A stretch of 64,000 nucleotides of DNA, taken from NCBI RefSeq assembly GCF_030818695.1, contig NZ_JAUTAR010000001.1, forward strand, positions 1,978,501 to 2,042,500. The letters run 5' to 3'. This DNA is from Chryseobacterium sp. SORGH_AS_0447. GTDB taxonomy: Bacteria > Bacteroidota > Bacteroidia > Flavobacteriales > Weeksellaceae. Position 1 is the stretch's first letter. Every line of letters starts with the position of its first letter. Shown one piece after another: positions 7,710 through 17,286 of this stretch. The position numbers and the translations under genes are program-made. The notes under the pieces are model-generated. The model saw only the letters and a program-made list of their open reading frames with translations. It did no database searches and was not told the origin of the DNA.

Positions 7710-8180
7710 CTACAAAATCTGAGCGCTTTCCTTAATGCTGTTCATCACGAAAATACTCTTGGTCTGTCCGATGCCTTCGATTTCGGATAGTTTATTGACG
7801 AAGAACTCATGAAACGCATCCATATTCGGTGCAAGGATTTTCAGCATGAAATCGAAATCGCCACTGATGTTATAAAATTCCACCACTTCTTTTAGTCGGC
7901 CGACTTCTTCGATGAACTTTCCTGCCGTTTTTTTATTATGAACATTAAGGGCAATCATACAGATCACCATCATTCCCTTATCCACTTTTTTCCGGTCGAT
8001 CACCGTAGTATATTCCTTAATAATGCCCAGCTTTTCCATTCTCTTGATCCGTTCATGGGTTGGGGTGGGGCTGAGGTTGATTCTGGCGGCAATGTCACGG
8101 ATGCTCAGTTTGGCGTCTTTCTGTAAAATCCGGAGAATGGAAAGATCTTTTTCGTCAACGGTATATTGTTCTGCGGTCAT
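7710..8180 (-). CDS. Lrp/AsnC-family transcriptional regulator
   Basis: This 156-residue protein is standard size for the family. An N-terminal winged HTH at about residues 8-60 (DLSILRILQKDAKLSIRDIAARINLSPTP, HERIKRMEKLGII) is followed by a RAM/ACT-like domain (MVICMIALNV, VVEFYNISGDFDFMLKI). Such proteins form dimers or octamers and sense amino acids. It is divergent from an MFS exporter, with 134 bases of shared promoter DNA, so that exporter is a plausible target along with the regulator's own gene. Confidence 0.88.
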   Translation of the reverse strand: MTAEQYTVDEKDLSILRILQKDAKLSIRDIAARINLSPTPTHERIKRMEKLGIIKEYTTVIDRKKVDKGMMVICMIALNVHNKKTAGKFIEEVGRLKEVVEFYNISGDFDFMLKILAPNMDAFHEFFVNKLSEIEGIGQTKSIFVMNSIKESAQIL

Positions 8181-8314
8181 TTGTCCTGTTTCTTGAAGTT
8201 AAACTATGAATAAAAGGATGTTAGTTCTTTTTATTTGAATTAAAATACAAATGTGTTCCAAATTTACTATATAATTTTTACATATGTTCTGTTAATTTTA
8301 ATTTTGCAGCATAA

Positions 8315-9706
8315 ATGAACTCTATGGAAAGAAAGAATCTGATCCTGATGATTGCGTCGGCAGGAACATTTGTAGAAGCACTGGATATTGCCATCATCAA
8401 CCTTACCATTCCCTCCATTCAGGAGCAATTCGGGATCGGTGCGGAGACGGTGCAGTGGCTGCAAACCCTGTATGTTCTGTTCTTCGGCGGATTTCTGATT
8501 ATCGGCGGAAAACTCTCCGACCAGGTTGGGCACAGGAAAGTTTTTCTTTGGGGTTCCCTGATTTTTATGCTGACCTCTTTAGGAGCCGGTTTGTCAACGG
8601 GATTTGAAACACTGGCTGTTTTCAGGGCTTTACAGGGATTAGGTGCGGCTTTTATCATGCCTTCTGCCATGTCGATTGTTACCCATACTTTTAAAGAAGA
8701 GCGGGAACGGAGCCGTGCCATCGGGATTTTCAGTTCTTTCGCGGCCATCGGGTCGGGGAGCGGCCTGTCGTTGGGAGGAATCATCAGCACTTATCTGAGC
8801 TGGCACTGGGTATTCCTGATCAATGTTCCGGTTTTACTCATTACTTTGGTGTTTGCCTACCGGTACCTTCCGAAAGATGAGAAGGGAAAATCTCAAAAGA
8901 CCGACCTGCTGTCTGGTGTATTGCTGGTCTTAGGATTATTAAGCCTTACGTATGGAGCGCATGAACTGATCCATATCAAGGAGCAGACATACCTGGTAAT
9001 CGGATCTTTGTCAGCCGCAGGAATACTGCTGTTTCTGGTGATCTACCGACTGAAATCCGCTCCTGAACCTTTAATTGATATTCACTTATTCAGGCATCAG
9101 TCTCTGGTGGTTTCCAATATGGCATTCGTGGCTTTGGGGGCATTTTTTATCGGGTTTTTATTCCTGATTTCACTGATGCTGCAAAAAGACATGAATCACA
9201 GTGCGGCTTCTGCAGGATTGATGCTGGTGCCTTTCAGCATCATGTCGGCTTTGGTGGCGAAGTTTATTCTGCCTCATGTCACTAAAAGGCTGAATTCCGC
9301 ACAGATGGGGATTTTCGGATGGATTTTTATGCTGGCCGGAGCGGTCCTGTTATTGGCCTCCGTACATTTTGGACATCCGCTGCCGTTGGTATTATCCGGA
9401 GCGGCCTGTATTTCGGGAATCGGGATGACCTTCTGCTTTACGGCTTTATCCGTTCTGGGCATTCAGGATGTTGATGCATCGGGTTACGGAGTGGCCTCCA
9501 GTTTGGGTTCTACCAGCTATTTCCTGGGTGCCGGGCTGGGATTATCTTTCCTGACATTGATGAGCCAGGTTTTTCCTTCAGGTAATGCCGTGGGAGATTT
9601 AAGTATTGTAATCCTCATCGGTTATGCAGTCTTTGCACTGGGCATGTTGTTGTATTTCATCATCAGAAGCGTGAGAATCCGGCGGGATGAAGTGGCTGTT
9701 TCATAA
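8315..9706 (+). CDS. MFS drug/solute exporter, DHA2 (14-TM) type
   Basis: This 463-residue integral membrane protein is an MFS transporter of the EmrB/QacA class. Visible motifs are LDIAIINLTIPSI in TM1, GGKLSDQVGHRKVF (motif A) in the TM2-3 loop, and IGSGSGLSLGGIIS (antiporter motif C) in TM5. The length suits 14 helices. It probably exports drugs or metabolites by proton antiport; the substrate is unknown. A second in-frame ATG at 8324 (MERKN) is an alternative start. A TAnnTTTG-like element (TAATTTTG, 8299-8306) sits 9 bases before the first ATG. Divergence from an Lrp/AsnC regulator suggests amino-acid-related control. Confidence 0.88.
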   Translation: MNSMERKNLILMIASAGTFVEALDIAIINLTIPSIQEQFGIGAETVQWLQTLYVLFFGGFLIIGGKLSDQVGHRKVFLWGSLIFMLTSLGAGLSTGFETLAVFRALQGLGAAFIMPSAMSIVTHTFKEERERSRAIGIFSSFAAIGSGSGLSLGGIISTYLSWHWVFLINVPVLLITLVFAYRYLPKDEKGKSQKTDLLSGVLLVLGLLSLTYGAHELIHIKEQTYLVIGSLSAAGILLFLVIYRLKSAPEPLIDIHLFRHQSLVVSNMAFVALGAFFIGFLFLISLMLQKDMNHSAASAGLMLVPFSIMSALVAKFILPHVTKRLNSAQMGIFGWIFMLAGAVLLLASVHFGHPLPLVLSGAACISGIGMTFCFTALSVLGIQDVDASGYGVASSLGSTSYFLGAGLGLSFLTLMSQVFPSGNAVGDLSIVILIGYAVFALGMLLYFIIRSVRIRRDEVAVS

Positions 9707-9780
9707 AATGATTGACTTCGTTACATGATATTTCATAAGGAACCGGTGCCACATACTGGTTCTTTCATTATTTTAGCAGG

Positions 9781-10527
9781 ATGAAAATACAGATCATCAG
9801 CGATCTTCACCAGGAATTCGGATTCACCGACCTTTCCTTCGATCAGCCGGACGTTGTGGTTTTGGCTGGGGATGTAAATTTAGGAACCAGGGGAATCGAA
9901 TGGATCAAAGCCAAGATCACAGACAAACCGGTCATTTACGTTCTGGGCAACCACGAATATTACAAAGGCGCTTATCCTAAAACCCTGAATAAAATAAAAG
10001 AAGCGGCACAGAACTCCAATATCTCGGTGCTGGAAAACGATTTCGTAGATATTGAAGGCATCCGTTTTTACGGAGCCACATTGTGGACCGACTTTTCGAT
10101 ATTCGGTGATCCACGGTATTACGGGTTTGTCTGCCAGAACGGAATGAACGATTACAGGCAGATCAGGCGCGATCCGTCCTATTCTAAAATGCGTTCGATC
10201 GACATCTTTAAAATTCACCAGTTTTCCAGATTTTGGCTAAAAGAAAGTCTGGAAAGCTCCAGAGGCATGAAAAATATCGTCGTGACCCATCATGCGCCGA
10301 GCTTACAGTCGGTCCCGGAATATTTTAAGGAAGATCCGCTTACCTCGGCCTATGCTTCGGATCTGGAAGATTTTATTTTAGAACACCAGCCGCTGTACTG
10401 GATCCATGGCCACATCCACACGCCAAAAAGATACAATATCGGAAATACGGAGATCATCTGCAATCCGCACGGCTATATCAGTGAAAAGTATAATGGTTAT
10501 GAAAAGGAACTGATCATTGAGGTTTAA
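9781..10527 (+). CDS. Calcineurin-like metallophosphoesterase
   Basis: This 248-residue protein has the full metallophosphoesterase motif series: ISDLHQE (D-x-H), VVLAGDVN (GD), VLGNHEYYKG (GNHE), VVTHHAPS, and WIHGHIHTP (GHxH). These residues bind a dinuclear metal centre. There is no signal peptide, so it is cytosolic. The substrate, whether a nucleotide or another phosphoester, cannot be told from sequence. It stands alone and ends at a shared terminator with the convergent GH3 gene. Confidence 0.88.
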   Translation: MKIQIISDLHQEFGFTDLSFDQPDVVVLAGDVNLGTRGIEWIKAKITDKPVIYVLGNHEYYKGAYPKTLNKIKEAAQNSNISVLENDFVDIEGIRFYGATLWTDFSIFGDPRYYGFVCQNGMNDYRQIRRDPSYSKMRSIDIFKIHQFSRFWLKESLESSRGMKNIVVTHHAPSLQSVPEYFKEDPLTSAYASDLEDFILEHQPLYWIHGHIHTPKRYNIGNTEIICNPHGYISEKYNGYEKELIIEV

Positions 10528-10594
10528 GGTCAATCAACTAAATCAGTTAAAAATATTGCAAACTTTTGTGGTTATATGAAAAGTTTAAACAAAA

Positions 10595-10619
10595 AATGCC
10601 CGGACAGTATCCGGGCATT
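10595..10619. terminator. Bidirectional terminator between convergent genes
   Basis: AATGCCCGGA (10595-10604) and TCCGGGCATT (10610-10619) form a perfect 10-bp stem with A-rich sequence on the left and T/A sequence on the right. It serves the phosphoesterase gene and the converging GH3 gene. Confidence 0.8.
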
Positions 10620-10646
10620 CACATTTGGAAATATAAATAAGTAAAA

Positions 10647-12908
10647 TTACTTCAGGGTAAATTTCACCTTCGTTTTGATGGCATCTGAGGAATTTCCGAT
10701 CTGTGCTTCGAAATCTCCCGGCTCTGCTACCCATTCGTGTTTTTGGGCATCGAAGAAGCTTAAAGCCGTTTTGTCGATGGTGAAGGTAACTTCTTTCTGT
10801 TCACCGGGATTTAAATACACCTTTTCAAAACCTTTCAACTCTTTAGCGGGTCTCATGACCGAAGATTTAAGATCTGAAATGTACAGCTGAGCGACTTCTG
10901 CACCGGGTCTTGTTCCCGTATTTTTTACCGAAACCGTAAAGGTGATGATATCGTCCTGAGACATGGTTTTCTTATCGGCTTTGGCCTTTCCGAACTCAAA
11001 AGTCGTATAGCTCAGCCCGTGACCGAAACTGAATAACGGCTTGATTTTTTTGGTATCGTGCCATCTGTAACCGACTAAAATTCCTTCATTATACGTAATG
11101 TTAATCGGATTTTTCTGGTCTTTACCCTTATCGGCAGCCAGCTCTTCCTTATTCCCCGGATATTCTCCCAACTGATGAGCCGAATTGTCTTCCAGCTTCA
11201 CCGGGAAGGTAAACGGAAGTTTTCCGGACGGATTGGTGTCGCCCGCTAATACCGAAGCAATGGAGTTTCCGGCTTCCGAGCCCAGATACCAGGCCTGAAC
11301 CACCGTTGGAACTTCTTTGATCCACGGCATCGCTACTGCATTTCCGGAAACCAGTACGACGGCCAGGTTTTTATTTGCTTTCGCCAGAGCCGAAATTACA
11401 TTGTCCTGGTTATAAGGCAATCCGTAACTTTTTCTGTCGTTTCCTTCACTGTCCTGGAAGTCCGCTTTATTCAGTCCGCCGACGAAAATAACGTAGTCCG
11501 ATTTTTTAGCCAGTTCTACTGCTTCATTCAGCAATTCCTGTGGGGAACGGGTGTCTTTCAAATCCTGACCGGATTTTACCCCGTTGTATTCGCCGCCGAT
11601 ATCCCCTACATATCCTCTGGCATACTGCACATCCGCCTGTTTCCCGAATCGGGCTTTGATGCCATACAGCGGAAGGGTTTCATATTTTACTTTTAGTGAA
11701 GAAGAGCCGCCGCCAACCGTCATGATCTTAATGGCATTCTCTCCGATGACCGCAATTCTTTTTGCCTTGTTGATGTCCACAGGAAGTACATTCCCCTGGT
11801 TTTTCAGCAACACGATGCCTTCTTCACCGATTTCCTTCGCTATTGCTTTATGTTCTTCGGAAGCGATATTCCCGAAAGGCTTGTTCCGGTTCATCGTGGT
11901 TTTATAGGCCAGGTTCAGAAGCCTGGTCACTTTATCATCAAGTTCTTTGGTGCCGACTTTCCCGGATTTGATTAAATCTAAATAGGGCTTCGCCAAGTAA
12001 TAATTGTCGTAGGCATTTTTGGTACCCGCCGAAAGACCGTTGGTCCAGCTTCCGAATTCCAGGTCCAGTCCGTTACGGATCGCCTGTTCGGTATTGTTTA
12101 CCGCACCCCAATCGGAAACCACCACGCCTTTGTATTTCCATTCTCCTTTCAAAATGTCATTCAGAAGGTATTGGTTCTGGCTGGCATACTGGCCTTTGTA
12201 CATATCGTATGCTCCCATGATCGTCCAGGAATCACCTTCTGTCACCGCTGCTTTAAAAGCTGGCAGATAAATTTCGTATAACGTTCTATCATCCACTTTC
12301 ACATTGCTGGTATGACGGAACATCTCCTGATTATTCAGTACAAAATGCTTCACGGAAGTGGCCACCCCGTTGGATTGTACCCCTTTAATGTACGGAACCA
12401 CCATTTTTGAGGTTAAATAAGGATCTTCACCCATATATTCGAAATTCCTTCCGTTCAGTGGAGTCCGGTAAATATTTACGCCTGGCCCAAGAAGAATATC
12501 TTTTTTCCGGTAACGGGCTTCTTCTCCCAGTGCTTTCCCATAATTCCAAGACATTTTTTTGTTCCATGTCGCAGAAAGGGCAGTCAGGGCTGGATAGGCA
12601 ATAATGGAGTCATTTGTCCATCCCGCCTGGTTCCATTCGTCCCACATCACTTCAGGACGTACCCCGTGCGGGCCATCGGTGGTCCAGAATTCAGGAATTC
12701 CCAGTCTCGGAACCCCCGGAGAACTAAATTTCGACTGGGCATGGAGCATCGCTATCTTTTCTTCCAGCGTCATTCTTGAAAGGGCATCCTGAACCCGCTG
12801 TTCAACAGGTTTTGTTTCATCCAGATAAACAGGAAGCGAAGTATTTTGAGCCATATAAGAAACAGAAATAAAAGTGAATAAACTTACAATGGCAGTTTTC
12901 TTTAACAT
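10647..12908 (-). CDS. Secreted beta-glucosidase, GH3 (BglX-like)
   Basis: This 753-residue protein has a signal peptide (residues 1-21, ending YMAQ) and the three GH3 parts: N-terminal TIM-like domain, alpha/beta sandwich with VRP-type loop (VILVGG-like VIFVGGLNKADFQDSEG), and C-terminal fibronectin-III-like domain starting around residue 640 (VKNTGTRPGAEVAQLYI). The catalytic nucleophile is Asp in VVVSDWGAV, about residue 266. Substrate-binding TSVKHFVLNNQE and PHGVRP are present. It hydrolyses beta-glucosides from the non-reducing end, in the periplasm or outside. A promoter stands directly upstream (12931-12960). The exact sugar specificity is open. Confidence 0.88.
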   Translation of the reverse strand: MLKKTAIVSLFTFISVSYMAQNTSLPVYLDETKPVEQRVQDALSRMTLEEKIAMLHAQSKFSSPGVPRLGIPEFWTTDGPHGVRPEVMWDEWNQAGWTNDSIIAYPALTALSATWNKKMSWNYGKALGEEARYRKKDILLGPGVNIYRTPLNGRNFEYMGEDPYLTSKMVVPYIKGVQSNGVATSVKHFVLNNQEMFRHTSNVKVDDRTLYEIYLPAFKAAVTEGDSWTIMGAYDMYKGQYASQNQYLLNDILKGEWKYKGVVVSDWGAVNNTEQAIRNGLDLEFGSWTNGLSAGTKNAYDNYYLAKPYLDLIKSGKVGTKELDDKVTRLLNLAYKTTMNRNKPFGNIASEEHKAIAKEIGEEGIVLLKNQGNVLPVDINKAKRIAVIGENAIKIMTVGGGSSSLKVKYETLPLYGIKARFGKQADVQYARGYVGDIGGEYNGVKSGQDLKDTRSPQELLNEAVELAKKSDYVIFVGGLNKADFQDSEGNDRKSYGLPYNQDNVISALAKANKNLAVVLVSGNAVAMPWIKEVPTVVQAWYLGSEAGNSIASVLAGDTNPSGKLPFTFPVKLEDNSAHQLGEYPGNKEELAADKGKDQKNPINITYNEGILVGYRWHDTKKIKPLFSFGHGLSYTTFEFGKAKADKKTMSQDDIITFTVSVKNTGTRPGAEVAQLYISDLKSSVMRPAKELKGFEKVYLNPGEQKEVTFTIDKTALSFFDAQKHEWVAEPGDFEAQIGNSSDAIKTKVKFTLK

Positions 12909-12930
12909 AAAGCCTTTATTTGATTGGAAA

Positions 12931-12960
12931 CAAAAATAGCAAAAATATTTATAGTCTCAA
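12931..12960 (-). promoter_or_regulatory. Vegetative promoter of the GH3 beta-glucosidase gene
   Basis: On the minus strand TTG (12958-12960), exactly 19 bases, and TATTTTTG (12931-12938) match the Bacteroidota consensus. The start codon lies 22 bases downstream of the TAnnTTTG box. Confidence 0.75.
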
Positions 12961-13118
12961 ATTGAGAAAATAAATATTTACAGAAAATGGTTATTAATGA
13001 CCAGCCTGCTAAGAGCAATAGTTCAGTTATTCAAATTGAGAAAAATACAGATGAAAAGATGAAAGTCCTAAGTAAAATCTTTGTTTCCGTATTTCATGAT
13101 TAATTTTTAGAAATAATA

Positions 13119-13142
13119 AAAGCATCCGGTCCGGATGCTTTT
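13119..13142 (-). terminator. Terminator of the tail-fibre-like gene
   Basis: A palindrome centred on AGCATCCGG/CCGGATGCT with A- and T-rich flanks lies about 50 bases after the stop of the minus-strand gene. Confidence 0.7.
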
Positions 13143-13189
13143 AATTTAAGTATTATTAATCTCATTAAACTCTTAGCCTTGATTACTTT

Positions 13190-15178
13190 TTAAAATTCAT
13201 AACCTTCGGTAAAACCTACTTCGAATCTTGAAGGTCCCTGATTATTATTACCGTTAAGAGAATATCCGTAAATGTGAAGAGCTTCTGTAGATATAGTCTG
13301 TAATACAATGTCCGTACCCGCGGCATTCTTTAAAATCATGGTACAACTATTACCATATCTGATTATAACAAATTCAGCTGAATGACTAGTTGGGTAACTT
13401 GCTTGATCCTCAATAGTTAAAAATTGTCCTGATACTCCGGCTTTAAAAATTTTCCAAGTCCGAACAATACCGCAATAAGCTTTTAAAAAGACTGAGTTGT
13501 TATTTGAAAAACTCAAAGTGGACTGATTGCCTAAACCAATAATTCCACCTCCGTTATCACCAGAGCCACCAAAAATTGTGACATTACCTTTCAGATAAAA
13601 GTTAGTATCTGCTCCCACTAATTGAGAAGATTTAATACTTGCTACAATTTCCTGTGATCCATTAGGGGGATAATTATCGGAGCTTACGGTTAAGTTAATT
13701 CCATTGCCCGAACCTGTTGCAACATTAGAAACACCAGGGGTTTTTAATAACGTTTCCCAGGTTAACGTGCCCAGCGATAGCGGATTTAATTTGCTTACGA
13801 CTGTTAAAGTGGATACAGCTTCTGTTACATAGTAAGCCACCCCATTCCATATTCTTAAACGATAAATTCCAATAGGAATATTTTTAAAGTTATAGTAAAA
13901 TACCAAATCCAGTCCTGAAGAATAAGTTTGAACTTGATTTGATGGAATTTCGGCTATTACTGTTGTACCTAATCTGTCCATCAATTCTAATTTGAAGTTT
14001 GCTGGATTTAAATTGAGGTTTGCTCCTTTTATGGTGAACCACGAATTTTTGTCGGTATTATCTGTTAATGGGGGACTTATAACAGCAACACTCATGGCTT
14101 GGGTAGTCCAGCCTCCATTCATTACTGTTTTAAGCGCTGTTTTTTGCGCATCATTAAAACCCTGCCATAATTCTAATTCCGCAGTGTAGTCCTGAAACAT
14201 TACCGGCCTTTTATTTCCTGAAGAATTTGATCCGTAAAGCTTATTTCCATCTGAAGTCAGCTGATTTGGTAACGTTTCCGTATTAGAATCCAAAACAACA
14301 GACTTTGTTCTTATTCTTCCATCATTCAAATGCAGCATCTCCGTGGGAGTCTGTGTACCAAAACCTATTTTGTTATTAGTAAAATAAGCATTGGATGCCG
14401 CAAAATCATTACCGTTCCAGAAATTTAAATAATAGCTGGTGGGCTGGATATTAACCAATGATGTTGATGATCCGTTTTGGCGGATAAAATAATTCCCCGT
14501 TCCGGAAGGTTTATCCAACTTGCTGTTCAAAGCAGTCTGAAGCCCTTCCACCATCGAAATCGTAATATTCGTTAGTCCTGTCGGTAGATAGTTTGCAGAA
14601 GTTTTCTTATCGCCACCTTTAAACATATACAGCGAATAATTGCCATTGATAGGAATAGCAATAAAATCGTTTTTCTCGAAGGTATAATTTCCGGAAGCGG
14701 TTACGAAAGCAGACAGGCTTGTTTCCGTTGCCGTTATCAGCTCAGTTAATCCTAAACTTTCCATCTTATCGGCTCTTATTTTACCATTCTGAACAAAATC
14801 AGCAACCAGCATGTACAAAGCATTAACCTGAGCTTTACTGTAAACGGCCGAATCCTGATTCTGGTCTACCAGAGCAACATTCGCCGGGATATCGCCAACA
14901 CCCAGTTTAGAACGCCATGCGTTCCGGTGGACAGTACTCAAATTAGTAGCATCCAATTTAGCCAGATAGCCTGCATGTGCGTTAGGATCGGCGATGTGTG
15001 TATTCAGCGCTTCTGCGGTCGCTGTTTGTTGGAACATCGTGGAAAGTCCTGAAATCTGATCTGCTGAAATTAAATCGTCTTTATGACGGAAAGAGGACCA
15101 GGAAGCTACAAATTGTTCTTCCGTTGGAAAATCGCCGGTTTGAAACCAGTTTAGTATTGTATTTAAAGGGGTATTCAT
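13190..15178 (-). CDS. Orphan tail-fibre-like surface protein
   Basis: This 662-residue protein has no signal peptide. Residues 1-60 (NTILNWFQTGDFPTEEQFVASW, then RHKDDLI and ISGLSTMFQ) match the N-terminal tail-fibre-like module common in Flavobacteriia. A repetitive beta-rich middle follows, including NKIGFGTQTPTEMLHLNDGRI, the type of segment seen in phage fibres. An IPT/TIG-like Ig segment lies near residues 365-460 (WFTIKGANLN). The C-terminus is a Gly/Asn/Ser-rich beta region. No other phage gene is adjacent, so this is a standalone fibre or adhesin-like protein. How it is exported is unclear. It is bounded by its own terminator and a long upstream gap. Confidence 0.6.
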   Translation of the reverse strand: MNTPLNTILNWFQTGDFPTEEQFVASWSSFRHKDDLISADQISGLSTMFQQTATAEALNTHIADPNAHAGYLAKLDATNLSTVHRNAWRSKLGVGDIPANVALVDQNQDSAVYSKAQVNALYMLVADFVQNGKIRADKMESLGLTELITATETSLSAFVTASGNYTFEKNDFIAIPINGNYSLYMFKGGDKKTSANYLPTGLTNITISMVEGLQTALNSKLDKPSGTGNYFIRQNGSSTSLVNIQPTSYYLNFWNGNDFAASNAYFTNNKIGFGTQTPTEMLHLNDGRIRTKSVVLDSNTETLPNQLTSDGNKLYGSNSSGNKRPVMFQDYTAELELWQGFNDAQKTALKTVMNGGWTTQAMSVAVISPPLTDNTDKNSWFTIKGANLNLNPANFKLELMDRLGTTVIAEIPSNQVQTYSSGLDLVFYYNFKNIPIGIYRLRIWNGVAYYVTEAVSTLTVVSKLNPLSLGTLTWETLLKTPGVSNVATGSGNGINLTVSSDNYPPNGSQEIVASIKSSQLVGADTNFYLKGNVTIFGGSGDNGGGIIGLGNQSTLSFSNNNSVFLKAYCGIVRTWKIFKAGVSGQFLTIEDQASYPTSHSAEFVIIRYGNSCTMILKNAAGTDIVLQTISTEALHIYGYSLNGNNNQGPSRFEVGFTEGYEF

Positions 15179-15932
15179 GTTTTTTTGTCTATTAAAGTTT
15201 TGGTTTGATAAATTCTCAGCTAAGGAACCTTAACATGTATTGCCGTTTTTTCTTTGGCAATTAGTTGCTTGTATACGGTTGACTGAACCATCACAACTTT
15301 TTACCGTTTCCATTTATTGCTGAAATCTTATTTCTATTACAAATTGAGTACGGATTGTTCTTCACGCATCAAATGAGGTGATCTGAATTTTACATGGTGA
15401 TTAGGTTTGTAGCATGGGCGGTGAGAACTGTATTTTTGTTATCATTAGTAGCCTTTTCTTTAAAATAGCCGATACTTTGTTTATCATATTTCTTTCGTTT
15501 AGTATTATGGTGCAAACATACAATTACCTTTAACCAAAAGACGACTGTTTTGGGCTTTCAAACCCGTCTTTGCAGTAAATGAGATTTTCACTTTTTTTAA
15601 AACGCAAAAGAATTTATTTTACAATTGATTATTAATCAACAGGTTGGATTTTTTAAAAAATTAGAATTAATAATTTATGAACAGAGTACATAAATCCGGA
15701 TATACAGGTAGAGTTCGATTCAGATAGAATTTTAAAAGAGGGCCAAAATACGATAACAATAATTTCAAAGTCAGCAAATAATGCATCCCTGACATTCGGT
15801 CTGATCTGAGGTAACTTCCGGTGATTGTAGTGAAGTCCTGAAAGAACGGCTTATATCGGCATCGGATAAAATCCGATGAAATAAAAAATAGGTTCCAAAA
15901 AACTGCAATTTCTTTCAAAAGAATAAATAAAA
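15179..15932. other. Gap with a possible short minus-strand ORF
   Basis: No conventional gene is supported over these 750 bases. On the minus strand TATGTTTG (15513-15520) could be a promoter box, and a 28-codon ORF with ATG at 15487 and TAA at 15401 follows 25 bases later, encoding MINKVSAILKKRLL and ending FSPPMLQT. A suitable TTG at 19 bases is not present. The ORF may be part of a long leader for the fibre gene. An 83-codon frame at 15667-15918 has no family features. Confidence 0.3.
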
Positions 15933-15957
15933 AAGCAGACAGGGTTTGCCTGTCTGC
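15931..15957 (-). terminator. Terminator of the metNIQ operon
   Basis: GCAGACAGG (15935-15943) and CCTGTCTGC (15949-15957) form a 9-bp stem. On the minus strand it is followed by a T-run. It lies about 130 bases after metQ. Confidence 0.75.
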
Positions 15958-16090
15958 CGGGGATTGTCTGAGACTCTCCCAATAAATGGTCTAAACAAAA
16001 AATAGAAACAGTAATTATCATGAACAATACAAGAACCTTTCAACTAAAAAGATAAATCGGTGAAGGATTCACGATTGGTTATTCAATACT

Positions 16091-16900
16091 TTACCAGCCT
16101 TTCACCGCACCACCTTTAAATATCTCTTCCGCTTTTTTCGCGACTTCGTCCGATTCGTAAGCCTTTACGAAATTTTTTACCTTTTCCGAATTTTTATTGT
16201 CTTCTCTGGAAACGATGACATTCATGTAGGGCGAATCCTTATCTTCCTTTAAGATGCCTTGTTTATCGGCATCCAGTCCGGCCTGGGCGGCAAAATTATT
16301 ATTGATGATGGCAAGCACAACTTCTTTATCATCCAGTACCCGCGGTAGCTGTGGCGCTTCAATTTCCAGGATTTTCAGCTGTTTGGGATTTCCGACAATA
16401 TCGGTAACTTTTGGCAGTAAGCCAATGCCGTCCCTTAATTTTAGGAGGCCGTATTTCTGAAGGAGCAGCAATGAACGTCCGCCATTGGTCGGATCATTGG
16501 GGATCACCACCGTGCTTCCGTTCTGAAGCTCGCTGATGTTTTTAATTTTTTTCGAATAGGCAACGATCGGGTAGACAAACGTATTCCCGACCACCGCGAG
16601 TTTATATCCGCGCTGCTTGGACTGCTCAGTGAGGTAAGGAACATGCTGGAAGGCGTTGGCATCAATATCTCCGTTGTTCAGCGCCTCGTTGGGAACTACA
16701 TAATCATTGAAAGCCACCAGCTCTACATCAAGATGATATTTTTCTTTGGCCACTTTTTTAGCGGCTTCGGCAATTTCCTGCTCGGGCCCTGAAGTAATTC
16801 CGACTTTAATAAAATTCGGATCATCTTTTTTTGAAGAATTACAGGCGGTAAAAAAAATCATACCGGCTGCCAGAAAACTCAAAAACTTTATTTTTTTCAT
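16091..16900 (-). CDS. metQ: Methionine ABC transporter substrate-binding lipoprotein
   Basis: This 269-residue protein is of the NlpA/MetQ family. It has a lipoprotein signal peptide, KFLSFLAAGMIFFTAC with Cys at about residue 20, followed by SSKKDDPN. Family motifs are KVGITSGPEQEIAEAA, VELVAFNDYVVPNEALNNGDIDANAFQH and IPNDPTNGGRSLLLLQ. It binds methionine in the periplasm and delivers it to MetI/MetN. It is the last gene of metNIQ, separated from metI by an unusually long 386-base spacer, but all three share direction and a terminator downstream. Confidence 0.93.
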   Translation of the reverse strand: MKKIKFLSFLAAGMIFFTACNSSKKDDPNFIKVGITSGPEQEIAEAAKKVAKEKYHLDVELVAFNDYVVPNEALNNGDIDANAFQHVPYLTEQSKQRGYKLAVVGNTFVYPIVAYSKKIKNISELQNGSTVVIPNDPTNGGRSLLLLQKYGLLKLRDGIGLLPKVTDIVGNPKQLKILEIEAPQLPRVLDDKEVVLAIINNNFAAQAGLDADKQGILKEDKDSPYMNVIVSREDNKNSEKVKNFVKAYESDEVAKKAEEIFKGGAVKGW

Positions 16901-17286
16901 TGTAAATTATTTTCTTATACTTAGTTTCAACAAATTTGTACTCCATACAAAATTCATTTCTTATTTGATAGAAGTTCCTGACGATCACATCAGCTTCTGA
17001 TAATTTAAAAGCAGGGTAGTGTCTGCTTAGTTAAATTGTTCGACAGAATCAAAACGTCTTCGAAAGCACAATTTCAAAAAACGGCGAAAAAGGATAGGTT
17101 TCTTTAATTTTAAATAATAAATATGGCTTTTACCTTTATGAGTTCCTTTTCCGCCGATTGATGGCCGGTTTTCCAACCACCACACTATTTCACATTCACA
17201 CTATATTTTCAAAGCGTTCACACACTTACACCCCCAAACTCTCCAACCCTTACACTCTCCAACCCTCCAACATTAACCCCCCAGAC
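16901..17286. other. Spacer between metI and metQ with low-complexity repeats
   Basis: Around 17190-17285 the plus strand is a C/T/A-rich low-complexity stretch built from ACTCTCCAACCC-like units. No ORF or terminator is convincing in the gap. It may reflect slippage-prone repeat DNA between two genes of one operon, or metQ may have an additional promoter here. Confidence 0.4.

Noticed and set aside
13190..15178. Prophage indicated by the tail-fibre-like gene
   Set aside because: No capsid, terminase, integrase or other phage gene is adjacent; an orphan surface protein is more likely.
15667..15918. 83-residue minus-strand frame
   Set aside because: No ribosome-binding or promoter context and no conserved domain; codon use is unlike neighbouring genes.
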